Part shown: piece after piece, positions 53,167 through 62,147 of the stretch
How positions within the stretch are numbered: the first letter of the stretch is position 1
Layout of the letters: every line of letters starts with the position of its first letter
From: JAQBVV01 sp965249205
Lineage (GTDB): Bacteria > Acidobacteriota > Vicinamibacteria > Vicinamibacterales > UBA2999
Assembly (NCBI GenBank): GCA_965249205.1
Contig: CBDFLL010000004.1
Location: 496,001 to 560,000 of the forward strand
Direction: 5' to 3'
Length of the DNA: 64,000 bases
The notes under the pieces: model-generated
Databases searched by the model: none
What the model was told of the DNA's origin: nothing
The model's input: the letters and a program-made list of their open reading frames with translations, nothing else
Made by a program: the position numbers and the translations under genes

Positions 53167-54538
53167 GGCTCTTCAGGAAGTCGTGTGGGTAAATTGAGTG
53201 GATAAAACGAGCTTGCTCCGAGTGGCGAGAAGCGTGTCCAGGGCTGCTCCAACTGCGATGATGTCCCGATGGCTAATTCCCGGAAGCGACAGCGGCGGCT
53301 GTGGGACGCATACGCGTTCCCTGGTGTGCGTCCGCGACACGCGGTGCGCGGTGTCTTCGGCGACCCGAAGGCGCGCGTCATCACGCTTGTCCGGCGCTCA
53401 AAAAAACGCGCTGCGGCTGTTGCGGTCGCGCGCACATGGGCTGGTACGACCGGCGCGTGCGTCACGTACGCGATCTCCCTTGCGGCGAGCTACGCATCTA
53501 CCTGGAAGTCGAGGTGCGGCGCGTGCAATGCCGGCGCTGCGGCAAGGTGAAGCGCGAGCGGCTCGACTTCCTCGCCGACAATCCGTTTTATACCAAGCGC
53601 TTTGCCCAGTACGTGGGCCGGCGCTGCCGCTCGACGACGATCAAGGACATGGCCGCGGAGCTCAACCTCGACTGGGACACGGTCAAGACGCTCGAGAAGC
53701 ATTACATGCAGGCGCAGCTGGCCAAGGCGGGCACCCCGGGGCCGAAGGTCATCGGCATCGATGAGATCTCGATTCGCAAGGGACACACCTATCGCATCGT
53801 GGTAAGCGATCTAATCCGCGAGCGTCCGATCTGGTTTGGAGGGGCGGATCGCTCGCAGGCGAGCATGGCGCAGTTCTACGAGTGGCTCGGAGACAAGAAG
53901 AGCCGAAGCGTTCGCCTGGCGGTGATGGATATGTGGAAGCCGTTTCGCAACGCGGCGAACACGCACGCGCCCCAGGCGGCGATCCTGTTCGACAAGTTCC
54001 ATATCCTGCGCCACCTGGGGAAGGCGCTCGACACGGTGCGCAAGGCCGAGTACGCACGGCTCAGCGGCAAGGATCGTCGCTTCATCAAGGGCCAGAAGTA
54101 CACGCTGCTGTCGCGCCGCGAGCACCTGACCGTGGAGGGTCGACAGAATCTCAAGACCCTGCTCGCGGCCAACAAGCGATTGAACACCGCCTACCTGCTC
54201 AAGGAATCGTTCGCCCAGATGTGGAGCTACGAGCGGGAAGCGTGGGCACGGCGTTTCTTCGAGAACTGGCGGGCGAGTCTGAAGTGGCAGCGCCTTGCGC
54301 CCTACCAGAAGTTCGCCGAGATGATCGATCGCCATTGGGATGGCATCGCCGCCTATTGCAAGCCCGAAAACAAGGTGTCGCTCGGGTTCGTCGAGGGGCT
54401 CAATAACAAGATCCGCGTCATCCAGCGCCGCGCGTACGGACTGCGCGATGAGGAATACCTGCGGCTCAAGATCCTTTCCTGCATGTTACCCGCGCTCTAA
54501 AATGCCCCGAAATCACCCACTCGATTACCTGAAGAGCC
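53167..54538 (+). mobile_element. ISL3-family insertion sequence
   Basis: 1372 nt. Inverted ends GGCTCTTCAGGAAGTCGTGT and GGCTCTTCAGGTAATCGAGT (as reverse complement of the right end) differ at a few positions and both continue GGGT. It is flanked by the direct repeat CATAATTT, the 8-bp duplication usual for ISL3. It holds one transposase gene in two frames and is oriented like the operon it splits. Confidence 0.92.
53269..54500 (+). CDS. ISL3-family transposase, needing -1 frameshift
   Basis: Two overlapping frames form one ~410-residue protein. The first starts at ATG 53269 (MANSRKRQRRLWDAYAFPG, HAVRGVFGDPKARVITLVRRSKK). At A7 (53400-53406), with AAA AAA as the zero-frame codons, slipping -1 gives KKTRCGCCGRAHMGWYDRR and the rest. 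The second frame (open from 53301) has the ISL3 zinc finger (RCGCC...VQCRRCG), then IGIDEISIRKGHTYRI, LAVMDMWKPFRNA, FDKFHILRHL and the C-terminal VEGLNNKIRVIQRRAYG. Catalytic acidic residues are visible. The -1 frame could be programmed or a recent lesion; I favour programmed slippage because the run is a perfect A-AAA-AAA. Confidence 0.88.
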
Positions 54539-54546
54539 CATAATTT

Positions 54547-56040
54547 ATGAACACGACACAGCGTACCGCGTCGATCCTTGTGATCGACGACGAAGGGATC
54601 ATGCGCGAGATTCTCGATACCCTCCTCACCCGCGAGGGCTATCGGGTGCACCTGGCGGCATCAGGCGAGGAGGGGATTGAGCTCGCGAAGTCGACGCCGT
54701 TTGATGCGGCCATTGTCGACGTCATGATGCCGGGCATGGGGGGGATCGGCGCGCTTGATGAGCTCAAGAAGATCGACGACGACCTGCCGGTCCTGATGGT
54801 CACCGCGTTTGCGTCGGTGGAAACGGCGATCGCGGCCATGAAGCTCGGTGCGTTCGACTACATCAACAAACCGTTCAAGAACGACGAGGTGCTCGTGGTC
54901 GTTCGGAATGCGGTGGAGCGGCGGTTGTTGAAGGCTGAGAACATTGCCCTGCGTCAGACCCTTCGCGCGCAGCACAAGGATTTTGCGGGCATCATCGGCC
55001 GCAGCGGCAGAATGAAGCAGGTGTTCGATCTGATCATCCAGGCAGCGCCGAGTCGCTCGACCATCCTGATAACCGGAGAGAGTGGGACCGGAAAAGAGCT
55101 CGTAGCGCGGGCGATTCACTCCAACTCGGCCCGATCGGACCGGGGCTTCGTGACCGTCAATTCGGGGAATTTGCCGTCGGACCTTCTGGAGTCCACGTTG
55201 TTTGGCCACGTGAAAGGAGCATTCACGGGCGCGGTGTACCCGAAGAAGGGGCTGTGCGACCTTGCCGACAAGGGAAGTATTTTCTTCGATGAAATCGGCA
55301 ACATCGCGCTCGAAACCCAGGCCAAGCTGCTGCGCGTGATGCAGGAGCGAGAGTTCATGCGGCTCGGCGGGATGGACACCATCAAAGTGGATGTGCGGAT
55401 CATTGCCGCCACTAACTGCAACCTTGAGAAAATGGTCGAAGACCGCCAGTTCCGAGAGGATCTGTACTACCGTCTTCACGTCATCAGTGTCTACCTGCCG
55501 CCACTCAGGGAGCGAAAGGAAGACATTCCCGTACTGGCTCAACACTTTCTTGCGAAGTACAGCGACGAGAACGGTAAGTCCGGGCTGGAGCTGACAGTCG
55601 ATGCGCTTGATCTGCTGACAGACTACGACTGGCCCGGAAACGTTCGAGAACTGGAGAATGTCATTGAGCGCGCCGTGGTGTTGACGCCAGGACCAAGAAT
55701 TGACACAGACTTGATACCCGAGAAGGTGCGGGTGTCGCCGATGTTTCATATTCCGAGGTTCGTCGTACCGCCCGAGGGGATCTCTTTTAAAGAGGTGATC
55801 ACCAACGTCGAGAAGCGAATCATAGAGTCGACGCTTGAAGCAGCGGGAGGGGTGCAGAAGCGGGCGGCGGACTTGCTGCAAATCAAGCCGACGACGCTGA
55901 GCGAGATGATCAAGCGGTACGGGATCGGGCCGCGCCGGAAGAAGGACGGAGCCGTCGGTGTAACCGGACCCGTGGCCGAACGGTCGCCGGAAGTGCGGCG
56001 CCAGGCGTTTCCGGCGGCGCAGTTACCACGAGAGCAGTGA
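54547..56040 (+). CDS. NtrC-family sigma54-dependent response regulator
   Basis: 497 residues. Receiver domain (1-~125) with phospho-acceptor D58 in IVDVMMPGMGG. AAA+ domain (~145-385) with Walker A GESGTGKE near 177, GAFTGA at 224-229 (contacts sigma54), FFDEIGNIALE and the arginine-finger region DLYYRLHV. The C-terminal HTH is near 455-475 (AADLLQIKPTTLSEMIKRYG). It should activate RpoN-dependent promoters when phosphorylated by the upstream PDZ kinase. The ISL3 insertion leaves only CATAATTT before its ATG and removes the original coupling; a clear RBS is not visible. Confidence 0.94.
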   Translation: MNTTQRTASILVIDDEGIMREILDTLLTREGYRVHLAASGEEGIELAKSTPFDAAIVDVMMPGMGGIGALDELKKIDDDLPVLMVTAFASVETAIAAMKLGAFDYINKPFKNDEVLVVVRNAVERRLLKAENIALRQTLRAQHKDFAGIIGRSGRMKQVFDLIIQAAPSRSTILITGESGTGKELVARAIHSNSARSDRGFVTVNSGNLPSDLLESTLFGHVKGAFTGAVYPKKGLCDLADKGSIFFDEIGNIALETQAKLLRVMQEREFMRLGGMDTIKVDVRIIAATNCNLEKMVEDRQFREDLYYRLHVISVYLPPLRERKEDIPVLAQHFLAKYSDENGKSGLELTVDALDLLTDYDWPGNVRELENVIERAVVLTPGPRIDTDLIPEKVRVSPMFHIPRFVVPPEGISFKEVITNVEKRIIESTLEAAGGVQKRAADLLQIKPTTLSEMIKRYGIGPRRKKDGAVGVTGPVAERSPEVRRQAFPAAQLPREQ

Positions 56041-56055
56041 ACGCTGCTCGCGAGC

Positions 56056-56201
56056 CAGCGCGGATTTCATGAGCGCGTGGCTCCCGAGTAATGGCACTCA
56101 GTACCCGCGTCCGTAGATCCAGGGCGTGCCCAACTATCAGTCCCGTCACCACCAGCAGGAGTACCACGACCGAGTACCGGGTACAGGTGAAATCCGCGCC
56201 A
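56056..56201. repeat. Family-1 MITE copy E (full length)
   Basis: About 146 nt between convergent genes. Ends CAGCGCGGATTTCATG and GGTGAAATCCGCGCCA. Core GTACCCGCGTCCGTAGATCC and AGGAGTACCACGACCGAGTA. Together with copy C it defines the family. Confidence 0.85.
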
Positions 56202-56208
56202 GGTGGGC

Positions 56209-57483
56209 CTACCGCCGTGGCAATTTTTTGATCAGTCTCTCGAATCGGGCCATCACGACGTCCCACCGGTGGTGCTGACGGATGTACTGGCGACCATTCT
56301 GGCCGAGTTGTTCCCGCATCGTCGGGTTGGACATCATGAGCTGGAGCGCTTCGACGAACTCTTCTCGCGTGGCGTAGTACAGCCCTGCGTTCGCACGGCG
56401 GCAATGCACCACAGCTGCCTCATTCCTGGCGGCTGCCAGGACAGGCGTGCCGACAGCGAAGCTTTCGAGTACCGGTTGGGCCAGGGTATCGTCCGGACCT
56501 GGCGCGAGCGTGACCTCCGCGGCTTCGTACGCGATCAGCCGCTCGCGATCGGATGCGACGCCGGCCATGCGGATGTGCGGTGCCTCAGGGATTTTCATGA
56601 GCTTCACGCCCATCAGCACGAGGGCGGGATCGCATTCGCCGGTCAAGGCGCCATCGAAATACTCGATCATCTCCTCGCACCCGTTATGTGATTCCACGCG
56701 GCCACCGTAGATCGCGAATGGACCGTGCAGGCGGTGGCGACGTCGGAAGGGGATGCCCCGGCCCGACAGATAGTCTGGTGCCAGCGACGAATCTTCCGGC
56801 GCGCCGCGCTCGTCGTCATCCCTGACGATGGTGTCGGCTGGATCCTGCTGATGTCGGGGATATGTTTCGGGTTCAGGAATGTCGACGCCGATGCCCACGA
56901 CGTCCTCGGCCGCGGGGAAGACACGAAGATAGCGGTGGACCAGGTCCCGTTCGGCGGCCGACAGATAACCAACTGCCCGGGCAGACCCGAGCACTTCGCT
57001 CCAGATGCTGAGCCGGAGCACCGGGTTGAGCCCTACGTACGGGAACACCACGCTGCGTTCTGGCGCCGCGGCGACGCCCTGGACCGTCGTGGCGTGCTGC
57101 AAGGAGAAGAACACGATTGCGTCGTACGAGCGGCTCTGGCGTCTGAGGAAGTCAAGAAGGCCCGGTGACGAGGGCCCCAGTGCTCGGACCCACTCGTCCG
57201 CGTCTGCCCGGTTATGGGGGTCAACCAATACTCGCGAGGAGAAGCTTTGAAAGGCGTCGTCGTCACGGATCTGATTGACGGCGAATCGCCGAACGAGAAC
57301 GCCGCGCACGCGGTCGGACGTTTCGGAGTACTCATTTCGCCAGGTGAGAGGGTCGCGGGCGCAGGTCGTCAACACGTCGACCTCGTGCCGCAGGCAGACT
57401 CTTTCTGCGAGCAATCGGCAGGCGTGTTCAGCTCCTGCGGGAATGTCGGCACCGTAGCGCGGCGTGACGAAGGCGAACTTCAC
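56209..57483 (-). CDS. GT4-family glycosyltransferase
   Basis: 424 residues, GT-B fold. N-terminal FAFVTPRYGADIPAGAEHACRLLAER and VDVLTTCARDPLTWRNEY; the donor-binding half has IYGGRVESHNGCEEMIEYF and LAQPVLESFAVGTPVLAA (the EX7E-like Glu region). It adds a sugar to a lipid-linked or surface glycan in the cytoplasm. It overlaps the upstream GT gene by 4 nt (ATGA) and is its paralog, sharing the RYG...GAE N-terminal pattern and LTTCAR...LTWRNE. Acceptor and sugar are unknown. Last gene of the minus-strand cluster. Confidence 0.88.
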   Translation of the reverse strand: MKFAFVTPRYGADIPAGAEHACRLLAERVCLRHEVDVLTTCARDPLTWRNEYSETSDRVRGVLVRRFAVNQIRDDDAFQSFSSRVLVDPHNRADADEWVRALGPSSPGLLDFLRRQSRSYDAIVFFSLQHATTVQGVAAAPERSVVFPYVGLNPVLRLSIWSEVLGSARAVGYLSAAERDLVHRYLRVFPAAEDVVGIGVDIPEPETYPRHQQDPADTIVRDDDERGAPEDSSLAPDYLSGRGIPFRRRHRLHGPFAIYGGRVESHNGCEEMIEYFDGALTGECDPALVLMGVKLMKIPEAPHIRMAGVASDRERLIAYEAAEVTLAPGPDDTLAQPVLESFAVGTPVLAAARNEAAVVHCRRANAGLYYATREEFVEALQLMMSNPTMREQLGQNGRQYIRQHHRWDVVMARFERLIKKLPRR

Positions 57484-58790
57484 GCGGTTGCTCCAGAAAG
57501 GGTCTCAGCGGCCGGTACAGGTCCAGATGGCAGGCCGGCCAGTACCGCTGTCGCCGCCGGCACCATGGTCCGCCGCCGCGCATACCACCCCGGCGAAGGC
57601 TCCATCTGCTTGGACACTGGCTCGGAGGCCAGCCGATCGAACATCTCGATGTATTTGCGTTCGATGACCGGCCAGCTGTAGTGGCGTGTGAAATATTCGC
57701 GACCATTGTTACCGAGTGCGCTGCCGCAAGCGTGATTGTCGAGAAGTCGATCGAGCGCTGCCGCAAACTCACTCCCGTTCTCGTAGCACAGGCCTGCGCC
57801 ACTTCGACGGCACTGGCCAGCCAACACGTCGCATCGGGCGTTGGCGAGCACCGGACGGCCGAGGGCCCAGGCCTCAAGCGTCACCATGGATAAGCTCTCG
57901 AACAACGACGGCATGATCAGTGCCTCGGCTGCGCTCAGCACGTCGAACTTATCCTGATCGGAGACAAAACCCAGGTGGCGGATGCGAGGGTCATCCGGAA
58001 TCGGGAGTGCTCGCGTACCCATCAATATCAGATCCACTTCGCGTCCGGATCTGGCCACATACCGCTGGAAGACGTCGAACATTTCGGTACAGCCCTTGTT
58101 CGGGTCGATGCGCCCGATGTAGACCAGGAAGGGACGCGACAGCGCAAACTTCTGGCGCGCGCGCGCGGGTTCGACATTCGGCGGAATAGTGGAACCCACC
58201 CCCACGACGACGCCTGGCACATCTTGGTTGCCGGCGACTGCGTGGATCACCGCTCGCTCTTCTGGAGTGTTGTACATGATTGCGCGCACCCCCCGGAAGA
58301 TGGGTTGAAAGATGGCCAGGCCGATCGCGGGCTCCCTTTCAGCGGTCGGAACTAGGATGGCGCGCTGCGGAACAGCTCGGGCGCCGTGGTACGCCTGATA
58401 GTAGCGGACGCTGAATAGGAGGACGAAGTCAAACTCTTCTGCAGATCGGCGCAGTCGGGAGATCAGGCCCCGGCTGACTGGGCCCTGGCTCGTGAGCCAG
58501 TCCATTTCCTCCTGGAGGGAATGCCTCCGATCAAAGACGCGCTGCGACCGTGTGGCGAAGTCGCGAAGGTTGCGCTCCCGAGAGACGCCAAACCTTTCGA
58601 CAGGAACCCCGTTTATTTCTTCAAGGCCAGGCGGAAACTCATTGCGCCAGGTCAGGTAGTTCCGCGCGCACGTGGTCAGCACGCGGACCTCGAAGCGTGA
58701 AGATAGCCGCTCGGCGATATACCGGGCGTGCAGCTCCGCGCCGCCGCCGATCTCGGTGCCGTAGCGCTGCACCACGATCGCGAGCTTCAT
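57480..58790 (-). CDS. GT4-family glycosyltransferase
   Basis: 436 residues. N-terminal KLAIVVQRYGTEIGGGAELHARYIAERL and VRVLTTCARNYLTWRNEF; donor side LVYIGRIDPNKGCTEMFDVF, FVSDQDKFDVLSAAEALIMPS and LFESLSMVTLEAWALGRPVLA (EX7E). It is a paralog of the next gene. ATG 58790 gives the standard N-terminus; an open extension to 59360 overlaps the coiled-coil gene and is rejected. The C-terminal ~45 residues beyond the fold are a Pro/Ala-rich tail. Confidence 0.9.
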   Translation of the reverse strand: MKLAIVVQRYGTEIGGGAELHARYIAERLSSRFEVRVLTTCARNYLTWRNEFPPGLEEINGVPVERFGVSRERNLRDFATRSQRVFDRRHSLQEEMDWLTSQGPVSRGLISRLRRSAEEFDFVLLFSVRYYQAYHGARAVPQRAILVPTAEREPAIGLAIFQPIFRGVRAIMYNTPEERAVIHAVAGNQDVPGVVVGVGSTIPPNVEPARARQKFALSRPFLVYIGRIDPNKGCTEMFDVFQRYVARSGREVDLILMGTRALPIPDDPRIRHLGFVSDQDKFDVLSAAEALIMPSLFESLSMVTLEAWALGRPVLANARCDVLAGQCRRSGAGLCYENGSEFAAALDRLLDNHACGSALGNNGREYFTRHYSWPVIERKYIEMFDRLASEPVSKQMEPSPGWYARRRTMVPAATAVLAGLPSGPVPAAETLSGATA

Positions 58791-58797
58791 CTGGACG

Positions 58798-59985
58798 TCA
58801 GCGCTCGCCTTGACCGGCGTCCGGCTCGTCGGCGACCAATGCCGATGTTGCCTCGCCACTCTGGACCGGTACTTCCACAGTCGGTTGCGGATTCTCCGCG
58901 ATAGTTGATGGCGGATCGGACGCCTCTCTCTCCAGGACGCGAGGCTCAGCCGTCGGCGGTTGCACGACCGGAACGCCCGGTTCTGGAGCGGTGGCGTCGG
59001 CGGCGGCGACGGGGAGCTGGACCGCCGCTGGCGCCTCCTGTGGATTGCCGGACGGACCTTGGGGACCGTCCGCCTGGCTCGTTTCCCGTTCTCCGATCTT
59101 GGCGGCCTCATCGACTTGTGGCGTTTCGCCGCTGGGAACATCGGGGCGCCGTCCCCGTCGTCGCCGCCGGCGCCGCTTGATGGGGTCAGGAGACTGGCCT
59201 TCGACTCTTGCCGCCGCGCTGCCGCCCGACGCGTCGGCCGGGTCCGCCGGCTGCACCGTCGTGGCAACGGGTTCGACTGGTCGGCTTTGCGGTTTCGATC
59301 GGTGCGTAGAGCCCTCGATACCTCGGACCCGCCTCTCGTTGAATTCCAACTTGGCATCAAGCGACTCGATTTGCATCGCCATCGACTTCAGCTCGAGGCT
59401 GACGCGGGACACCTCTGTGACAAGGCGCTGCACAATTTCATAGTGGAGCGCGTTCCATTCCGTCTGCTCCCGGTCCCGCTCGGCGTCGCGTTCGGCTCGC
59501 TGCGCGTTCAATCGCGCCTGCCGGTGCAGAGCGCCGATCACCGGGTTTGGATTGAACAGCAGCTTCAGAAGCGGGTTGAGCAGCCGTCGTATGAGGCGGA
59601 GCGCGCCACGGTGGGAGTCGTAGATCGTCGAGTCCTCGAACGTGAACGCCAAGTCGCTGGATGTGTTGGCTGGGTGGCGCGCTGGCGCGTCGCTCGCGGT
59701 CCGGCGGAGCGCATTCAGCAACGACGGCTTGATGGCTCTCGGGTCGAGAATAGACTCAAGGCGTCGCGCAGCCAGGTCCTGGATCTGCTGGGTCGACAAG
59801 TCGACTCCCTGGCGCTGAGCGATCCGGCTGCGTATATCACGCATGATCTGCTCAACGTCCACCGTGTTGCGCCCGGGCTTCGCTTGAGCTTGCGGGTGCT
59901 GAGCGCGCTGGTCACCACCACGGCGATCTGCCCCCCGCCGGCTCCGCTGGTAGTGGCCGCGACGTCGTTCCTGTTTTTGTTCCAT
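58798..59985 (-). CDS. Coiled-coil protein of the glycan cluster, unknown function
   Basis: 395 residues with ATG 59985. A basic N-terminus, then VDVEQIMRDIRSRIAQRQG (residues ~42-60), a segment also seen at the N-terminus of methyltransferases and glycosyltransferases in other glycan clusters. A hydrophobic patch near 128-150 (LIRRLLNPLLKLLFNPNPV) may associate with membrane. Residues ~155-225 are a coiled coil. The last ~170 residues are Pro/Glu/Ala-rich and probably disordered, with an Arg run at ~270-280. The position between DUF362 and GT4 genes (5 and 7 nt gaps) suggests a scaffold for the glycan machinery. Confidence 0.65.
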   Translation of the reverse strand: MEQKQERRRGHYQRSRRGADRRGGDQRAQHPQAQAKPGRNTVDVEQIMRDIRSRIAQRQGVDLSTQQIQDLAARRLESILDPRAIKPSLLNALRRTASDAPARHPANTSSDLAFTFEDSTIYDSHRGALRLIRRLLNPLLKLLFNPNPVIGALHRQARLNAQRAERDAERDREQTEWNALHYEIVQRLVTEVSRVSLELKSMAMQIESLDAKLEFNERRVRGIEGSTHRSKPQSRPVEPVATTVQPADPADASGGSAAARVEGQSPDPIKRRRRRRRGRRPDVPSGETPQVDEAAKIGERETSQADGPQGPSGNPQEAPAAVQLPVAAADATAPEPGVPVVQPPTAEPRVLEREASDPPSTIAENPQPTVEVPVQSGEATSALVADEPDAGQGER

Positions 59986-59990
59986 GTGCG

Positions 59991-61115
59991 TCAGTACTTT
60001 CTGAAGAGCTGCCCCCACTCCGTTCGCATGAACGAGCGGATGCGTGAGCGCCCGATGGTCGGATACCAGAAGGCGTCGTGGTACACGTTGGACGCGATCG
60101 GGGCCCATACCATGAGCGGCGAGTGGAGCAATAGGCGTTCGAATGGACGGAGGAAGCCTTTGCGAATCATTTGATCGCCCCAGATCACCAGTGAGCGCTG
60201 CGTCTGGAAGCCGAAATTCTCGTGCGACACATCGTCGCCAACGAGCTCGATGTCACGCGGGTCCGCGATTCCCAGTCCCCGCTCGTGCGCCATGCGGAGG
60301 AACGGAATAGACAACGGATCAAAGCCCATGAGCTTCGCCGCAATGGAGTCGATCGCCACCGAGTCGCTCGCGGCGAGGAGGAGATTCTTCACTCGCGGAA
60401 TCATGGTGCGGGGGCCGGCACCGTCGCCGGCAATCGTTCCGTCCATGACCGTAAAGACCGCGGGGTGCAGTTCCCGCTGCATGTACAGCAGATCGACGAG
60501 CACCTCGTGCATGTACTTGTGTGCATAGTGCCGGACCTCCCGCAGGAGCCCGCCGAAAGAATTCTTCACCGATCCGGTCATGACGGCGTGGCCGTGGGTC
60601 TTGACTGTCGGGAGGTGAAGGATCTGCTTACCCACATACATCGACGGGATCTGGATCCCTTCCGGGAAAATGTCGTTCAACTTTAACAGGGGACCCTTGA
60701 ACGAATAGACCTGCCAGTCCACGTCGGTCAGGGGTGTAAACGTCAGACCGTGACGGGTGAGCACTGGTTCCCACCGGTTGTTGCGGCAGCCCTCTCTTGG
60801 ATTCGTGACGACCGTCTTGTTTTCGACCGGGATCAGCTTCTGTCGCTCGTACCCGTCGCCGATCATCTTCGTGGCAACGCCGTCAACCTGCCACGGCTGC
60901 GACGAGCACGCAGGGAAGTACTTCGTCCACGAGAGATTCAGCTTGATGATCGTGTCGCGATCCCGAGGCAAGACCTCGCGGTAGCCCGCCAGATCCATCA
61001 CGCGGCCATAATCTTCCACGACCGTCTCGGGGCGAGTTCGCACGACGGCAACGCGGGCCGTGCGGATCGGAGCCGGCGGACTGAGTGTCGAGGGAGTATC
61101 CGAGACGGCAGGCAT
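59991..61115 (-). CDS. DUF362 domain-containing protein
   Basis: 374 residues, DUF362 family, without the C-terminal ferredoxin cysteines found in some members. Recognisable: IIKLNLSWTKYFPACSS (the usual KPN...-like strand), LHLPTVKTHGHAVMTGSVKNSFGGL (typical K-H-x5-G-x-KN-x-FG), VMDGTIAGDGAGPR and DSVAIDSIAAKLMGFDP. The function is unknown. It lies 3 nt downstream of the UbiA-type gene and 5 nt upstream of the coiled-coil gene, in the glycan operon. Confidence 0.85.
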   Translation of the reverse strand: MPAVSDTPSTLSPPAPIRTARVAVVRTRPETVVEDYGRVMDLAGYREVLPRDRDTIIKLNLSWTKYFPACSSQPWQVDGVATKMIGDGYERQKLIPVENKTVVTNPREGCRNNRWEPVLTRHGLTFTPLTDVDWQVYSFKGPLLKLNDIFPEGIQIPSMYVGKQILHLPTVKTHGHAVMTGSVKNSFGGLLREVRHYAHKYMHEVLVDLLYMQRELHPAVFTVMDGTIAGDGAGPRTMIPRVKNLLLAASDSVAIDSIAAKLMGFDPLSIPFLRMAHERGLGIADPRDIELVGDDVSHENFGFQTQRSLVIWGDQMIRKGFLRPFERLLLHSPLMVWAPIASNVYHDAFWYPTIGRSRIRSFMRTEWGQLFRKY

Positions 61116-61118
61116 TGA

Positions 61119-62147
61119 CTATTTTCCCAGTGGCAAATACATGAGCATCACAACCGCACCAACCCACAATACTACGCAGGCCAGAAGTGGACGGTCGGTG
61201 GCTAGCATGCCGGCCGGACTCCCGCCCCCGCGCTTCTGATGTACGAGGTAGAGGTATCGGAAGATCCCGTACAGCACGAATGGAATCGTCAGGCCCAGGT
61301 GCTCCGTGCCCAGTCGCAGGGCGGTGTCGGCGCTGATAGCGAAAGTCGCGTAGGCGATCAAGGTCGAGGCGGTCACGACAGAGATCATCTGGTCGAGCAG
61401 GTACGGACTGTACTCATCCAGAATGCGTCGGTGGTCGACGGCGCCTTCCCCGAGAAGTATCAATTCGTGCCGACGCTTGCTCAGCGCGAGAAACAGCGCC
61501 AGGAGCGTCGTGCATGTCAGTAGCCATGTGCCGATGGGGACGTCGACGGCCAGGGCGCCCGCGATCGCCCGGAGCACGAAACCCCCGGCGATCGTGAGCA
61601 CGTCGATAATGACGATGTGCTTCAGTCCAACTGAGTAGAGGAGCAACAGCAGGCTGTAGCCTGCGGCGACGGTACCGAGCGGAACGCTGATCCAGAAGGC
61701 CGCTGCTACCGCCGTCGCACTGAGTGCGGCGGCGACCGACAGGGCTGTTCGGGGCAGCAGAGCCCCGGCTGCGATCGGCCGTTCTTGCTTGAGTGGATGG
61801 CGTCGGTCAGCGTCCTGGTCCCGCACATCATTGAACAGATAGACAGCGCCAGACAGCGCACAAAAGATAGCGAACGCCGCCGCCGCCGACAACACGGCGT
61901 GGATCTCAAGCAGGTGCCCACCGAAAATCAGGCCTGCAAACAGGAGAAGGTTCTTGAGCCATTGCTCCGGGCGGAGCGAGATGACGACGAGTCCGATGGT
62001 GTGTCGTCGACCTGTGTCGGAGGACGATGCCGCGGAAAGCGCAGCGTCCCGTGCTGATGAGGTGCGCGCCACCACAGCGCGGCCGTCAGGCGCCGGCGGA
62101 AGAGGAGAAGCTCCCGACCGCGTCGGCTTCGTTCTCGTAGGTCTCAA
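61119..62147 (-). CDS. UbiA prenyltransferase family, DPPR synthase-like
   Basis: 342 residues, eight or nine membrane helices. The Asp-rich motif reads YLFNDVRDQDADRRHPLK followed by ERPIAAG, the pattern of decaprenyl-phosphate phosphoribosyltransferases (Rv3806c type), not of UbiA proper. The second motif region YSVGLKHIVIIDV and PIGTWLLTCT fit. It would attach phosphoribose to a polyprenyl phosphate, giving an arabinose or ribose donor for surface glycans. The long form starting at ATG 62147 overlaps the STAS gene by 62 nt; GTGs at 62075 or 62072 would avoid this. Confidence 0.82.
   Translation of the reverse strand: MRPTRTKPTRSGASPLPPAPDGRAVVARTSSARDAALSAASSSDTGRRHTIGLVVISLRPEQWLKNLLLFAGLIFGGHLLEIHAVLSAAAAFAIFCALSGAVYLFNDVRDQDADRRHPLKQERPIAAGALLPRTALSVAAALSATAVAAAFWISVPLGTVAAGYSLLLLLYSVGLKHIVIIDVLTIAGGFVLRAIAGALAVDVPIGTWLLTCTTLLALFLALSKRRHELILLGEGAVDHRRILDEYSPYLLDQMISVVTASTLIAYATFAISADTALRLGTEHLGLTIPFVLYGIFRYLYLVHQKRGGGSPAGMLATDRPLLACVVLWVGAVVMLMYLPLGK

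Larger units (their letters stand above)
53159..54546. repeat. 8-bp target-site duplication (CATAATTT) flanking the ISL3 element
   Basis: CATAATTT at 53159-53166 and again at 54539-54546. The left copy includes the kinase stop codon, and the right copy ends one base before the response-regulator ATG (54547). Removing one copy plus the IS leaves TAA-TTT-ATG. Confidence 0.9.

Noticed and set aside
58790..59360. N-terminal extension of the GT4 gene
   Set aside because: The extension overlaps the coiled-coil gene and lacks any conserved pattern; the KLAIVVQRYG start at 58790 fits the family.
58960..60174. Plus-strand open frame of 404 codons opposite the coiled-coil gene
   Set aside because: The minus-strand gene has operon spacing and a clear coiled coil; the plus frame has no motif and spans two genes.
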